A stretch of 64,000 nucleotides of DNA, from contig JAGTWJ010000006.1 of assembly GCA_020064725.1 (NCBI GenBank), forward strand, positions 2,480,001 to 2,544,000, given 5' to 3'. The notes under the pieces are model-generated. The model had not been told where the DNA came from. It saw nothing but the letters and a program-made list of their open reading frames with translations, and did no database searches. Shown here piece after piece: positions 45,309-56,752 of the stretch. This stretch comes from Drechslerella dactyloides. Taxonomy: Eukaryota; Ascomycota; Orbiliomycetes; Orbiliales; Orbiliaceae. Numbering within the stretch: the first letter of the stretch is position 1; every line of letters begins with the position of its first letter. The translations under genes and the position numbers were made by a program.

Positions 45309-48300
45309 CTTCCAACAAAATATGGGTTGTCGCAATACAAGGTTTCGAAAAGTCGGATTGAATCTTTGCCAGTGGCCGACCGACCGATCGATCGCGAGAG
45401 GGGAACTTTCGATAAAAAGGCTGTGGGTATGCAGTGTTGCAGGACTTCATAGTATTATAGACTCAAGGAGGCTCAACTTTCTGACCCCTAATCCTTCGAC
45501 CCATGTATCCCAAATACATCTTGGCGACCAGATATCGTGGAAACTGGCTATAATGCGAGTCCTGAGACTACTATAATGCTTGCTACACCATTTCCCTTAA
45601 TAGTCAGCCGCAGCAAGGCTGGTCACAATCAATTGAAGTGCCGGCGCACATATCGCGAGCCAAGTCATCAGTATAGTTCATGCCACGCCCTTGGAGTCTT
45701 GGCTTGGCGGCTGATTGGTTAACTGCTCGGGTATTCTCTCAAGTGAGTGGTGGTTCCTTGGACATTTCCCGCAGGCGCAGGGTCAAAGGCAAATTTCAAA
45801 TACGGACCGTACGTAATAAGCCTGATACCGTTTGACAGATGATCGCACGAATTTTCTAGGCCAGAGGGGTCGAAGTCTTGGGGGGTGAGCGCCTTCGAGA
45901 TTTTCCCCTAACCTATGAAGTTTTATTTTGGGCGCGCCGTATACGTATTAGCTGCTGTCGCCGAGTACGAGTTACCTGTGTATATTTGGAAGCTCGATAT
46001 TTGCATGTTGATACTCAGCCAGGCGTCAGTGCACCTTGCATTTGATCTGATCATGGATCACCTCGTTGACAGCTCGTCAGATGCACAGGACTAAACGTGG
46101 TTCACAGCTGGAATTCGAAAGCTCATTCGTGATTGCGCGCAGTGCTCCCAGTCTCGTTGTCGGCTTTCCCGCAACAGCAAGTAATCGCACATGGTTTTGG
46201 GTTCCGATGTTACGAAAAAACCGAAAGTGGTTTGCTGTCACACCTTGGCGGCGCTTGTCAGCGGCCGGGTTGGCACACTCGATCCGAGATACAGCAATGC
46301 AATAACCAGTCGCGATGGCCGAAGCCGTAAATAAGGCAGGTGCAAGTAGACAAGCTTTTAAAGCCAAGGCCGACGCTACGCATCGATGCGCGCACAGCGA
46401 ACGTCGGGCAGGGACGTGGGAATAAGGCATCCATCGAGGCTTTGGTTTGGGCGGTAGTGCCGACTGTCTTGTTATCGATAGGCATCGATTGACCTTCTGA
46501 CAGCTGATGAATTGCGACGAATAGCGTCCCCGAGACTAGCGACGAATTAATATTGCGAAGCGACGCAATTATACTAGCGCGGAATAAGGCAGCGACTGAT
46601 CTAAAGAACACAGGCTGGCCTAGCTAAGCCGGAGACAGATAACATTATACCAACTTTAAAACTCAAAGGAACGACTACCGACAGTCCGTATGGAACACCA
46701 AGCCGAGGGATCGGATCTCGATAACAGAAACTGATCAGGGTCTGCAGGGTTCATGAACCCGTATCCGTGGTAATGGTGCTTGCTGTGAAAACTTTTTTCA
46801 AATAATTACTGCAGGACCTTTGTATACATGCTGATGCAATTGTCAAAGTGTTTGTACTTAGTGGAGTCCACACTGTTAGACTATTGTCTGGTACTAGTTG
46901 CTCCCTAAGTAGGTTTCTGAGGGCGGGACGTCACGCACCATGAGCCTGGGCGGAGAAGAAGTTGTTGATTGCGAACTGTTTCGAACCCGACTCATCAAGC
47001 TTTATCAATTGAGCTACGTTGTTTAAAATTAATTTTGCTTCTGCTCACGCGCATGTCTACGCGAGGGGCCGTACGAAGAAGACAGCTTGACGCATCATGG
47101 ATTCGACATGACTCTGGGCCCGGCGGGCCGATCTGGAACCCAGGTGTGCTGCTGCATACCCCAACTTTTTCGCGGGTGCTTAATCAATTCTATAAATCTA
47201 CTAGGGGTAATTGACGACCCCGCGGCCCCTCGATCGAGTTCGACTTCCAGAGATCTCGCACGCAAAGTAACTCGACCAACTACTTAGCTAAGGCAGATGG
47301 ACATACCATAACTGAGACTACTATAGGCTAATATAAATTACGAACGGCCGGACGTCAATAAAAAGCATCCTCTAATTCTGTGCCACACTTTTACATAGCT
47401 TGACTTCGGACCCATGACTAGTGCTTACGGGGCCATGGGCAAGCCGGCCGCCGCTTGGATAGCGGTATTTCCGAACACATATCTACGGGGCAGGTAGTAT
47501 GGTCAGTATGGATTCCCAATGTGTTAGGTGCAACAACGCTGCTTTTTCCTTTCCGGCTTGAGGCTAATTCCGATGAGACCTCGCACGCATAACATGGCCA
47601 AGTCCATTTGAATGAAACACGAGTGGAGGAGGACAGTGCGTATGAAATCGCGGTTCACTTGAAGGGAAAATTGCAATATGACGGGCAGATGGGCTTCGCC
47701 TCATGTAACACAGGTCTAGCCGTATGCATTGTGACCTGGTTTGCGGAACACTATTTCATGCTTTCGAGTTTATGACCAGTTATTGCGTTGAGCTAGCTAT
47801 AGCTACAGACAAAATGAAATCACGTTCGAATAGTACGTAAAGCGCCTCCTAGGCATGCCTAGGCCACCCGGGATTAGTTTGAGATATAGCTACGTCGTGT
47901 AATCGAGATTTGCATCAACTTTGAGATATCGATAATCGTAAATTTCTTTGACCATCAAGATAGTGTAGGCATGAATCAATCAGCTGGGTAGGCTCGATAG
48001 CTATACATTCATAAGTGAGAATCATTAAATTAGAGTATTCAACAAATAAGCCAGGCTATCCGGCGTGTAACTTAATCAACCATGAGCTAAGTCGCTCATT
48101 AAGATTATCATCTCGATGCTTTTTGTAAGTATGCATATGATTTTGCTCTTTTCACAAACCAAGCTTTCCAGTGGCACAGCTTGGCTATATTAGAACGATC
48201 GATCTATTGTGGGTAAAGAGAGCCTCTTGGGTCTCCATTTGATCTTGGATAGTTATGCATGTGGGTCCGTGGGGTCGGAATGCAATTAATGAGATATCTT

Positions 48301-49055
48301 GTGATACATTGCTCGCGGTAAATTATAAACGCTCAGCCAGACCGACTGCTAGTAACACACATACAGCAGTCGCGATCGAGTCGATGAACGATCAAGGCCT
48401 TAAGGTCGTATTCTTCTGCTGGCCGTAAGAGTATATGGAGGGTAGGAGCGCGAAAGATACCAGAAATTGTGGCGTGGCACATAGATGCAACGCATAATAT
48501 ATTATGACTGAGCTGTGCCGATTAATTAATTGCGGCGCCTGCAAAACTGTCGTGACGCATTATTTGCAACTTCAGCTCAGTCTGTCGCAGATATTGATTG
48601 ACCAGTCGTCGCTTAAAGTGGCTTAGTCTTGTAGGAAAACAGTCTCGGGGCGGACGCTGAGGCTCGCTGCTGAAGCACAGAAAGTACCTTTGTATTGGAT
48701 GATTGGACAGCGTGTGTTGAAATTTAAAAAACTGTCCGGTGAAGTTCGGAACCATTAACGTGCATTTAACGTCAATCGGCAAGCTGCCCATGATTTAGCT
48801 AGTTTATGGAGCAGGATCCGACAAAAGAATCTAAGAATATCGAGTATATAAACCACGAACTACGGGGCGAATTTGCAAATAACTGGCCTCGTTTTATAAT
48901 TTAAATATCCGGACTCACGGCTCCGATACTTGAGGGCTTGACTCACCAAGAGCGGGGTTTCTAGAGCCCTACGACAGCTCCCCGCGCCTCAAGCTGGGCT
49001 GTAATCGAACCTGCAGGACAATACACTCAAAGCTGGTGAAAGAGTAAGATAAATA
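45309..49055. other. 3.7-kb gene-poor stretch
   Basis: Promoter of the protease homologue at the left. Further right no frame, intron pair or domain is convincing, and 46.6-49 kb is AT-rich. A partial tRNA-like sequence on the minus strand near 46.98-47.02 kb is described under findings. Confidence 0.5.
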
Positions 49056-50408
49056 ATGGAAAACTTGGGAAGATGGTCCTATGACCGAATAAAGGGATTG
49101 AAGAAATATAAATCATACTTCTCCGACAAATCAAAGAATGGTGCTTGTCAAAGCGCGGAGACTGAAACTAGGACCCCGACGGCGCCATCAACCCCCGTGC
49201 AGCCATTTCCACTCCTGAGGCTCCCGCGAGAGATCCGCGACGAGGTGTATAAATACTTTGTGCTTATCGATGCGCCAATAGAGTTCGAAACTTTGCGCAT
49301 ATTTCGAATCTTCCCTCCCGCACTCGACCTCTCGATATTCCGTGTAAACAAGCAGATCCACGATGAAGCGTCCGGAATCTTCTACAGCCAGAACACTTTC
49401 CCGATTAAACTCGCTATCAACAGGACTAGGTCACCGGGGTCGCCACTCTATGCATATGGCTTTACTGTCAAGTACATTGCGTACTGGGAGGAGTTCACGT
49501 TTCATTTCAGAACCGATGAGCCGTAAGTAGGACCTTTCCTTGCCGTTTGATCGTTTATTGTAGGCACTGGCGAACTAGAACTTGAACAGAGGATATTCTA
49601 AGCTTTACATTGTTACAGTGAAATGGTATATGGCCCTAACTGCCGAATAGGCCAGAGGGACAAGGTTATTGCAGAAGACGATATAGTGCTTTTCCCGGCT
49701 CCTCGATATCGACATCTACTCCGTCGTGTGAGAATCGCCGTACTCGACAATCGCAAATGGAGACGTTCAAAGCCATTCGATCTTAAAACATACGAAGACC
49801 TGCGGGCCCTGGGACGTACGATATTGATACCTCTCGCCTCGCGCTTAAATACGGTCATGGCAGATTCCGGCGAGAATCTAACTGTCACTATCGAGGTTGA
49901 AAACCGGCTAGCGAGCAAGGAGGCGTCGGTTGAAAGGTGGCTGGAGGATGAAACGATAGAAAACTGGAGGCTTGCACATTTCAAACCTCGGCGGGATCCG
50001 AAGGTAAAGATGGTATGTGGGCTACAGAAGCAGCCTGTTCACCCATTAGAGCTACCTACCTTTTTCACGCCTACAGATGCGGATTGTTACGCACAACTGG
50101 TTGAGATGGTGTGGCCTTTGACGACGGGGCCCTGGAAGCATATTCTGGCAATACCGCCTGCCTTTGATGGATCCTTGAAAGGTATCAGTGACAGAGTCTT
50201 CATGGAGTGTACGCAGAGAGCTGAGGCCAAGGGAGACGACAATGGTACATCCGAAGCCCGTGTCTCCCTGATAGGAGGCTCTGGGTATTGGGTTATAAGT
50301 AAAGGAAGGCTGGTTGTCGCGGATTCATTCCGCACCGAAGAGCCGTTCGAGAGTCATATATATAACCGTGTAGTCTGCTGCGATATCGGTAGCTACTACG
50401 AAGATTAG
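49056..50408 (+). CDS. 2EXR-type (F-box-like) hypothetical protein (418 aa, 2 exons)
   Basis: Exons 49056-49522 and 49619-50408; the intron is 96 nt, GTAAGT to TTACAG, with continuous frame. Residues about 48-68 (FPLLRLPREIRDEVYKYFVL) are the signature of the large fungal 2EXR group, whose N-terminal helices resemble an F-box. The pattern LSIFRVNKQIHDEASGIFYSQNTF at about 91-114 is the usual second block. The rest has no recognised domain. Members are numerous in filamentous fungi and mostly uncharacterised; a role in substrate recognition for ubiquitin ligases is sometimes proposed. Gene structure is well supported. Confidence 0.82.
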
Positions 50409-50973
50409 ATGGACAGGGTGAGAGACTGTTGGTATCAATGTGATATTGAAGTGTTATGGATTGAAGTTCGATTATTAAGGCCGATAAAGCGAATCAAAGC
50501 TAGTTATTGCGTAGAATATATCTCAAGTGCAAGTATAGCTATATAGAGATATAGGCACTAGGCACAAGGTGGATGACCATCGGTGCTCATACTCTGCCAT
50601 GCATGTATAATGAAAGCCACTGTAAACTTCTCTACTCCTGCGTCGTTAACGTGTTATTAATATTGACGTCGAGTTTGGAGGTCGGCAATGTTGGAGGCGC
50701 ACTGTTCTCACGACGATCTGTTCGAACTCGGTATAGCATATCGCCAGATGGCAATTGGGCGGCTGGCGCCCTGGCCTTCTTTTTTTGACGAGTGCTGCGA
50801 TTAAGCCGTTATGGCATCCTCAACTAAGCTGTGTAGCTTTCTCGAGCTCTTTGGCATTTCATCTTGCGATCGTTACAAGAGGCGCATCCGGTCAGTGGAA
50901 TTTCAGATTTCCACAGCAGTTCTAGCGGGCGTGTAATTCGCCGCTCGAAGATACGGAGCTCGCACGCTCTACC
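50409..50973. other. 3' flank region, nothing recognised
   Basis: AT-rich after the stop codon of the 2EXR gene; no frame of interest. Confidence 0.5.
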
Positions 50974-51666
50974 TTACAAGATATCTGGATCTAACTGATC
51001 GCACGTTTCCAGAGCGGTATCGAAGACGGTGAGGCCCTCTCCGTCACTGGTCGAACTGGAGTCGGCCGCCGTCCGCATTTCACCGTCGACTTTAGGCCGC
51101 TGTTGCAGCATAACCTCAACACCGTAATCAATTCCCCTAGAGGCCATCAGATGCAAGGCCGTAATACCTGACACTTCACGTTGGTTGATCAAATCTGCTG
51201 GCATCCTGTCCAACAACCAGTTCAGTAGCCAAATCTCGAAATCTCTGTAGTCTGGCCGCGTGGAGGGACCTAGCCGCGCGACAACATGCAAGACGGTGCT
51301 CTGCGTATCTGAACGGTTGTGAAAATGGGTCGTTTTGACCGAATCGAGGAGTTTGACCTCCATGCCGATGCGGCCACGATAGTTGGTAAGCGCAAGAGCA
51401 ATGGCAGATGCAAAGAGGGTGAATCCCGTCTCGAGAGGTTAAGTGAATAAAGGAGCACTATCGCAGCGCTTAGGGTCCGCGAGGATGCGGGCGCCCTCGT
51501 AGTTCCTCGACACGACTGCATGTAGGAATGGCATCCGTCCGTCGTACGCCTGAGCAAGGCAATCGCAGCCCTTATCGAGCAAGGCATTGATGTGAAACAA
51601 GTTATCTTTCCGGGCCGCCGCATGCAGAGCGGTCTCTCCGATAGTCGAGGCGAAAGCTATGTCCAA
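50974..51666 (-). pseudogene. ankyrin-repeat gene with an in-frame stop
   Basis: A single minus-strand frame carries ankyrin repeats: TIGETALHAAARKDNLFHIN, then DGRMPFLHAVVSRNYEGARI, STVLHVVARLG and SGITALHLMASRGIDYGVEV. It is broken by one TAA at 51439-51441, where the frame continues unchanged on both sides (SAPLFT stop PLETGFT). CAA to TAA is a single C-to-T change. The 5' end is also eroded: a frame of the same strand at 51689-51919 (SAEAFKSMTESPKLKNRN) is shifted relative to it. No intron signal explains the stop. Probably a pseudogene of an ankyrin effector-type protein. Confidence 0.6.
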
Positions 51667-52095
51667 TTGACTTTAGTAACCAATGTCATCAGGAATTCAA
51701 AGATGGGTTGATTATTAAACCGGATGGCTGATCATGATCATATGAGTGGATGGCGACAGAACCGCCAAAGAGGACTGGGTTATTCAAGATATTGTTGATA
51801 TTTCGATTTTTTAACTTAGGAGACTCGGTCATCGATTTAAAAGCTTCGGCAGACACCCCGCAGACTATAGCGCTGTGTAGGATTCGGCGACTTGATCGGC
51901 TCCATCGAGAAGTTGACAAGTTGACGTTCCTCTTTTTTCAATTAGTAAGGTAGATCTTTATCATCCACCTGTCAAGGAAATGACCGAGTTCCGTACGCTA
52001 CCATGCTTGGGCTTGACGGGGGACCCAGCCTTTGCGGATAAGCACCGGTGATACAAAAAATCCGGCTTCGACTTCGAGCCCCCTACTCCGGAGGC
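51667..52095. other. eroded region between two head-to-head broken genes
   Basis: Contains a shifted minus frame likely belonging to the ankyrin relic and, near 52.06 kb, plus-strand text (SGFDFEPPTPEAGE) that probably belongs to the kinase-like relic in another frame. Confidence 0.4.
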
Positions 52096-52746
52096 GGGAG
52101 AGACCAGTCTCTTCACAAAAGCTATGACGACCCGGAGTTTGCGAACGTGCCAGTCGGTGACCGCTTTTGACTCGCAAAGAACCTTGCTTCCGCGCTTCTG
52201 CTGCTTCACTCGTCGAAGTGGCTGCACAAGAATATATGCAGTCAGAACATCATCTTCTTCAAGCCAAGGAGTAGGGGCTCCCCGAGATTCGACATGAGTC
52301 ACTTTAGAGAGCCATATCTGACGGGTTTCTCGCATTCACGGCCGGACAACCCCGGCGAAGCATCGATGGAACGACCGCGGGCTGACCAGCTCGACTTTTA
52401 TCGCCATCCTGATTTCCAGAAGGGCCACTCCCGACTGAATGATATATACAGCCTTGGCGTTGTTCTTTTCGAGATTTCAGAGTGGAAGAGCATGAAGAAA
52501 TTGCGCGACGAGAACAAACGCCATGGGCTCGAGCTCAAGGATGAAGCTGATGTCAGAAGCTTTCTGCTCAAGCATTGCGGCGCGGGGAAGAGGCTGAGAG
52601 GGCGAATGGGCGATGTGTATGCTTCCGTAGTTCTTCTTTGCTTGAACGGAGACCTCGGGAAGGCTGTCGATGCCCAGGATGATGATAGCCTGATCAAAGA
52701 GTTCTGGAGCCGTGTCGTCAGGGAGCTCGACTCCTGCCGGGCCTGA
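52096..52746 (+). pseudogene. HeLo-family kinase-like protein, C-terminal part, broken
   Basis: The frame reads YDDPEFANVPVGDRF, a TGA at 52168-52170, then LAKNLASALLLLHSSKWLHKN, ICSQNIIFFK, EPYLTGFSHSRPDN, DFYRHPDFQKGHSRLNDIYS and LGVVLFEISEW up to a natural end. This is the protein-kinase-like domain that follows an N-terminal HeLo (prion-inhibition/propagation) domain in many fungal proteins. The catalytic loop reads LHKNICSQN, so the usual HRD Asp is not conserved, as is common in this group. The stop sits where Arg is expected (RFxLAKxLA); CGA to TGA is one C-to-T change. No N-terminal HeLo domain is found upstream in any frame. A short product from the ATG at 52294 cannot be excluded. 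Confidence 0.65.
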
Positions 52747-53340
52747 TCCGCGGTTCGTCAGTTTTAGTAGTTTTTTGTTTAGTAGTCTGGGAAATGTTCA
52801 GGCTCATTCTCGAGATATCATATGGAAAGCCCTGCGACCCAGCTTCGCCGAGCGAAGTCTGGCTGGCTGATTTACGACACCCAGTGCATGTCTACATCCG
52901 GATCCTCAACGTGCAGTCTGCTGAAGCCGTGAAAGTTTGTCCTGAAATGTGAATCGACGCCCTGGGTTGTGGCGGGCTGGACTGATCTGATTGGCTGGAT
53001 TCGGCAGGCCTGACTCCGATCTTGTATTAGTCCGGCCTGGAGCCCAACTTAGACTCATTCCAACAACCTCAGCCAACCCGCGATCTCAGGCACGACTTCA
53101 GGCACCGACGCAGAGCCCGCAGGCGGGGCCAGGACGCGCAGGCGCGGCCACAGTAACTGGCTCACGTACTCTCGCGGCAATTGGAATATAAAAAGCCCTG
53201 CAGCGGCTTCCGACAAGATGCGGCCCTCACCCATCACCGTCCAGCTATCGCTGCAGAACCTCAAGAGTCTCTGTCTCGTCAAAATCGACCGCTATCTCAC
53301 CCGCTTGAATATAACGGCAGTGCAGCCCTACATACGTAAA
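52747..53340. other. promoter and probable 5' leader of the DUF2828 gene
   Basis: Contains the TATA box at 53187. The distance from it suggests transcription starts near 53215-53225. Confidence 0.5.
53187..53193 (+). promoter_or_regulatory. TATA box of the DUF2828 gene
   Basis: TATAAAA lies 154 bases upstream of the ATG at 53341. It is only 31 bases before an earlier in-frame ATG at 53218, which would coincide with the expected transcription start and so is unlikely to be the translation start. Confidence 0.55.
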
Positions 53341-55515
53341 ATGGCAGCGAAGGCTCCCACCCAGATTACGACTCTCCCGCATCTTCCAGAATTGTACAAC
53401 CCGGGTTATCTCGATGTGCTGCTTCCGCCACCGAGTCAAAAATCGGCGACGGCCGGCGCACAGGATGCATCGACTGCCGTCCCTAAAAACCCGATGATGG
53501 ATGCTCTGATGGCCACCACGAACCGGAAACGCACGCAGAACAATGCCAAGGCCTTCCGATCCACGAATGATAAACTCCTAGACGCATTCCACCGACCTCA
53601 GGCAGACTTCACACAGAACCAGCTCGACGAGCTCTTCACTCCGGCGTGGGACGCAGATTCGGGGCTCACGCTCCGGACTATCTTCTACCTACGAAGCATT
53701 CACGAAGGAAAGAACGACCGCAATCTGTTCTACCGCGCCTGGGCTTGGCTGTACGCGAACCACCCGCGAACGGCAATCTACAATCTCAGGCAGCTGGTGG
53801 AACAGACTTGCTACCGGAAGCCACGCAAGAGTGATGGGAAGCAGCTTCCGGGTTATTCTCACGGGTACTGGAAGGATCTGCTCAACATCCTGTGTCTCGC
53901 TTCTGCGAATAAGCTAGGAAAGGAGGATCACTTCAACCTCGGGAACGGGGTTAGATTAACGAACTTCCGTGGTGTCGCAAGTCGTGAGCAACGAGCCGGT
54001 ACTGGGCATAAAGCTCTGGTCGAGCGGTTGTCCGGAGATGCGAAGTATCGAGCGTTATACGTTACCGTCGCGCGCTTGTTTGCCGAACGACTGGCCGAGG
54101 ACACGAAGCTTATGTACGAGCTTGAGGGTACGAGCGATGCTGAGGCGCAGTCCAATCTACGGTGGCAGATCAGCCTGGCGGGGAAGTGGGCGCCGACCCC
54201 AGGATGCGCTCACGATCGTCTCACGAATATCTCCACCGCCATCGTCCAGTTGCTGCATTCGGATCGTGGCTCCCACTCATGGCAGTATCCGTCTGCGCTT
54301 ACGACGTTCGATCACACGGCCCCCCTGCCGACGAAGCAAGCTGAGGTTTTACGCTCGTACTTCCAACGCTGGTTCCTCACTCCCCTCCGTGCAGTTCAAC
54401 ATCTCCCGGAGCCAATGATGGCAGCGGGGAAGTGGTCGCAGATAAAGTATAACCGCGTCGCGTCTGTCTGTATGCAGAACAACACGCGGTTGTTCTTCAA
54501 GCACGATCAAGAGCGGTTCACAAAGTATATGAAGGATGTGGAGGAACGCAAGTCAACGATATCCGGTGCGACACTCCTACCGCATGAGATTGTCATGAGG
54601 ATCGTAAAATATGACCATGACCGAGTCGTGGCGCGGCACGACCTGCCGGAGGAGCGGGAGTACAAAGAAAAGCTGCTGACCATGCAGCTTAATGTTGCGA
54701 TGGCGCAGTGGGGGAGTCTGGTTGACCGGCTCAGGGAGTCAGGGACGTTGGACAACGCTATCGCCATCTGCGATGTGTCCGGGTCGATGGGAACTCTCTG
54801 GTACGATTTTGAGACGAAGATGAAGAAAAGGCCGGATCCCATCTTCCCAGCTGTGGCGATGTCGATCCTTCTGGCGTCGCTCGCGAAACCACCGTTCAAC
54901 AATGGCTTCATCACCTTCTCTGCCGACCCGGAGTTCATCAGATTGTCGGATGACAAGACCTTCGCAGAGAACGTGTCCGCGATGGGGTCAGCGAGCTGGG
55001 GAATGAACACGGACTTGCGGAAGGTCTTCACAAAGTTGTTGCTACCGCTGGCGAAGCAGAACAATGTGAAGAAGGAGGACATGATCAAGCGGTTGTTCGT
55101 GTTCTCGGACATGCAGTTCGATGAGGCTGATGACGGCCGGCATGGAGATGACAGCTCGTGGGATACAACCTACGATGTCATCAAGCGGGATTACGAAGCT
55201 GCAGGGTACGATATGCCGGAGATCGTGTATTGGGACCTGGGTTCCTTTGACACAGTCGAGACGCCGGCGGACCGGAAGGGTGTGGCGATGATGAGAGGGT
55301 TCTCAGCGTCGATGATGAAGGTCTTCCTTGGGGAAGAGCAGCCGGAAGAGGAACAGGCAGACGAGGACATTGTCCTAGTGGATGAGAAAGACGGGGATGT
55401 GGTCATGGCGGAGGAGCCAAGTAAGGCAAAGGAGGCGGAAGAATTCACGCCTATGACAATAATGAGGAAGGCGCTGATGAGGAAGAGCTTTGACGGGCTT
55501 GTGATTCTTGACTGA
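53341..55515 (+). CDS. DUF2828-family protein with vWA-like domain (724 aa, intronless)
   Basis: A single long open frame. The ATG at 53341 is preferred to 53218 because of the TATA position; the longer form would add 41 residues. Residues about 40-470 match the DUF2828 region, with FYRAWAWLYANHP, GYWKDLLNILCLA, GKWAPTPGCAHD and LPEPMMAAGKWSQIKYNRVAS. At about 475 the motif IAICDVSGSMG provides the DxSxS metal site of a von Willebrand A fold, continued by RLFVFSDMQFDEAD and IVYWDLG. This architecture recalls TROVE/Ro60-type RNA-binding proteins, but that link is inference. The acidic tail (EEEQADEDIV) is low-complexity. Cellular role unknown. The coding region looks intact, in contrast to its broken left neighbours. 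Confidence 0.9.
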   Translation: MAAKAPTQITTLPHLPELYNPGYLDVLLPPPSQKSATAGAQDASTAVPKNPMMDALMATTNRKRTQNNAKAFRSTNDKLLDAFHRPQADFTQNQLDELFTPAWDADSGLTLRTIFYLRSIHEGKNDRNLFYRAWAWLYANHPRTAIYNLRQLVEQTCYRKPRKSDGKQLPGYSHGYWKDLLNILCLASANKLGKEDHFNLGNGVRLTNFRGVASREQRAGTGHKALVERLSGDAKYRALYVTVARLFAERLAEDTKLMYELEGTSDAEAQSNLRWQISLAGKWAPTPGCAHDRLTNISTAIVQLLHSDRGSHSWQYPSALTTFDHTAPLPTKQAEVLRSYFQRWFLTPLRAVQHLPEPMMAAGKWSQIKYNRVASVCMQNNTRLFFKHDQERFTKYMKDVEERKSTISGATLLPHEIVMRIVKYDHDRVVARHDLPEEREYKEKLLTMQLNVAMAQWGSLVDRLRESGTLDNAIAICDVSGSMGTLWYDFETKMKKRPDPIFPAVAMSILLASLAKPPFNNGFITFSADPEFIRLSDDKTFAENVSAMGSASWGMNTDLRKVFTKLLLPLAKQNNVKKEDMIKRLFVFSDMQFDEADDGRHGDDSSWDTTYDVIKRDYEAAGYDMPEIVYWDLGSFDTVETPADRKGVAMMRGFSASMMKVFLGEEQPEEEQADEDIVLVDEKDGDVVMAEEPSKAKEAEEFTPMTIMRKALMRKSFDGLVILD

Positions 55516-56752
55516 GGGCCCGACGGGTTGTGCAGATGAGGAATGCAGGGCTCGGAGTCGGGTGTTAAATCGGGGCCCGCGGGCCCGCGTGGGCAGGAAT
55601 TGGGAAACGTCAAACTGTGCAATTACACATGTACGATATGTAGAAGTTTGCAGGGAGTGGGCGGATTGATGTTGCCTTCTCCGCTGCATGTAGTATGTAC
55701 TTTACTCGCTGGTGTGAGATACCTCTCCGTCATGTATACTATACCAATACAACCACTTTGTTTCAGTTCATGGACGCAGTGCTGTGTAATCCAAATCAAC
55801 CTTGGCTGAAAATCGAATAGTCGGCGGGCCGCAAATTGTGCCGCTCTGCCGTTTGGACACTGTATACCATGCCATATCTGCTCGCCAATCCTGCACAGGT
55901 GATTCTACTTTAGTCGCATGGCCATTCGCCCGGCGCCTGTTTCGTGGGGCTTCGTATCCCACCCGCCTGATTTGGATCGCGATACGACGGGATGGTGTGA
56001 GTTTCCAGGGGCGTAACCTCTTTCGGTCGGGACTGATGATTCGTAACCCTCAGTTGAATTCGCAAGCTGCCTCGCAAGCTACACAAATCTAATCGCTCGA
56101 TGGGTCTCAAGACCGGATTCGGCCGGCATGATCAGGGTCTGACGCACGCAGACTGGAGTTTCATCTAGCTCGGGGCCTTGAGAGCCTCCGATGGCCGCCG
56201 CGCCATCCTGGTTGATTAATGTTGCGTTCGAGGCTCCATCACTGCACCTTTGTGCAGACAAGCTTTTGACTTTTAGCATCGCCCCGCAATGCGAGTTCGT
56301 GTGTGTTTCAGGTGCATTTCACCTAGTCGCCACAGTGTTCGATACGGTCGGCCGGAGAGATACGCGGAGTATATATATCGAATTGGGCCCGGCCGAAGGA
56401 GATTTGAGGTGTCGTCCTGGCTTTGATGTCAGTTAGGTCGATATCACTTTCCGAGTTGAATCACGATTGCCTGGCCTGCAAGGTTTGGCGGGACGCGAAA
56501 GCACGCTTGCGCAACAGGCTGCAACGTGGGAAACGGAGCCAGGTACCGGCACAATAAATAGCCTTACTCATCCTGGAGGATCTCGATCTGATAGTCGATA
56601 CCTTATTGTAAGGACTCGGAATTCAAGCGCGGATACGCAATATACGCTGGAGACTGTATATATTACTGACCTATATACCTGCTATCCTTCGCCGCCGGGC
56701 GCGATCAAACCAGCTAATCCCTACCGCAACCGCTCCGACGAGGCTTACCGAC
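55516..56752. other. intergenic; P450 promoter region
   Basis: No gene recognised; all frames are short. TATATATA-like stretches near 56.37 and 56.66 kb may be promoter elements of the P450 gene. Confidence 0.5.

Noticed and set aside
46077..46430. 117-codon minus frame
   Set aside because: No domain and overlapping open frames on the plus strand; composition not gene-like.
51961..52335. 124-codon minus frame resembling a separate gene
   Set aside because: Antisense to the kinase-like relic; the plus-strand text matches a known family.
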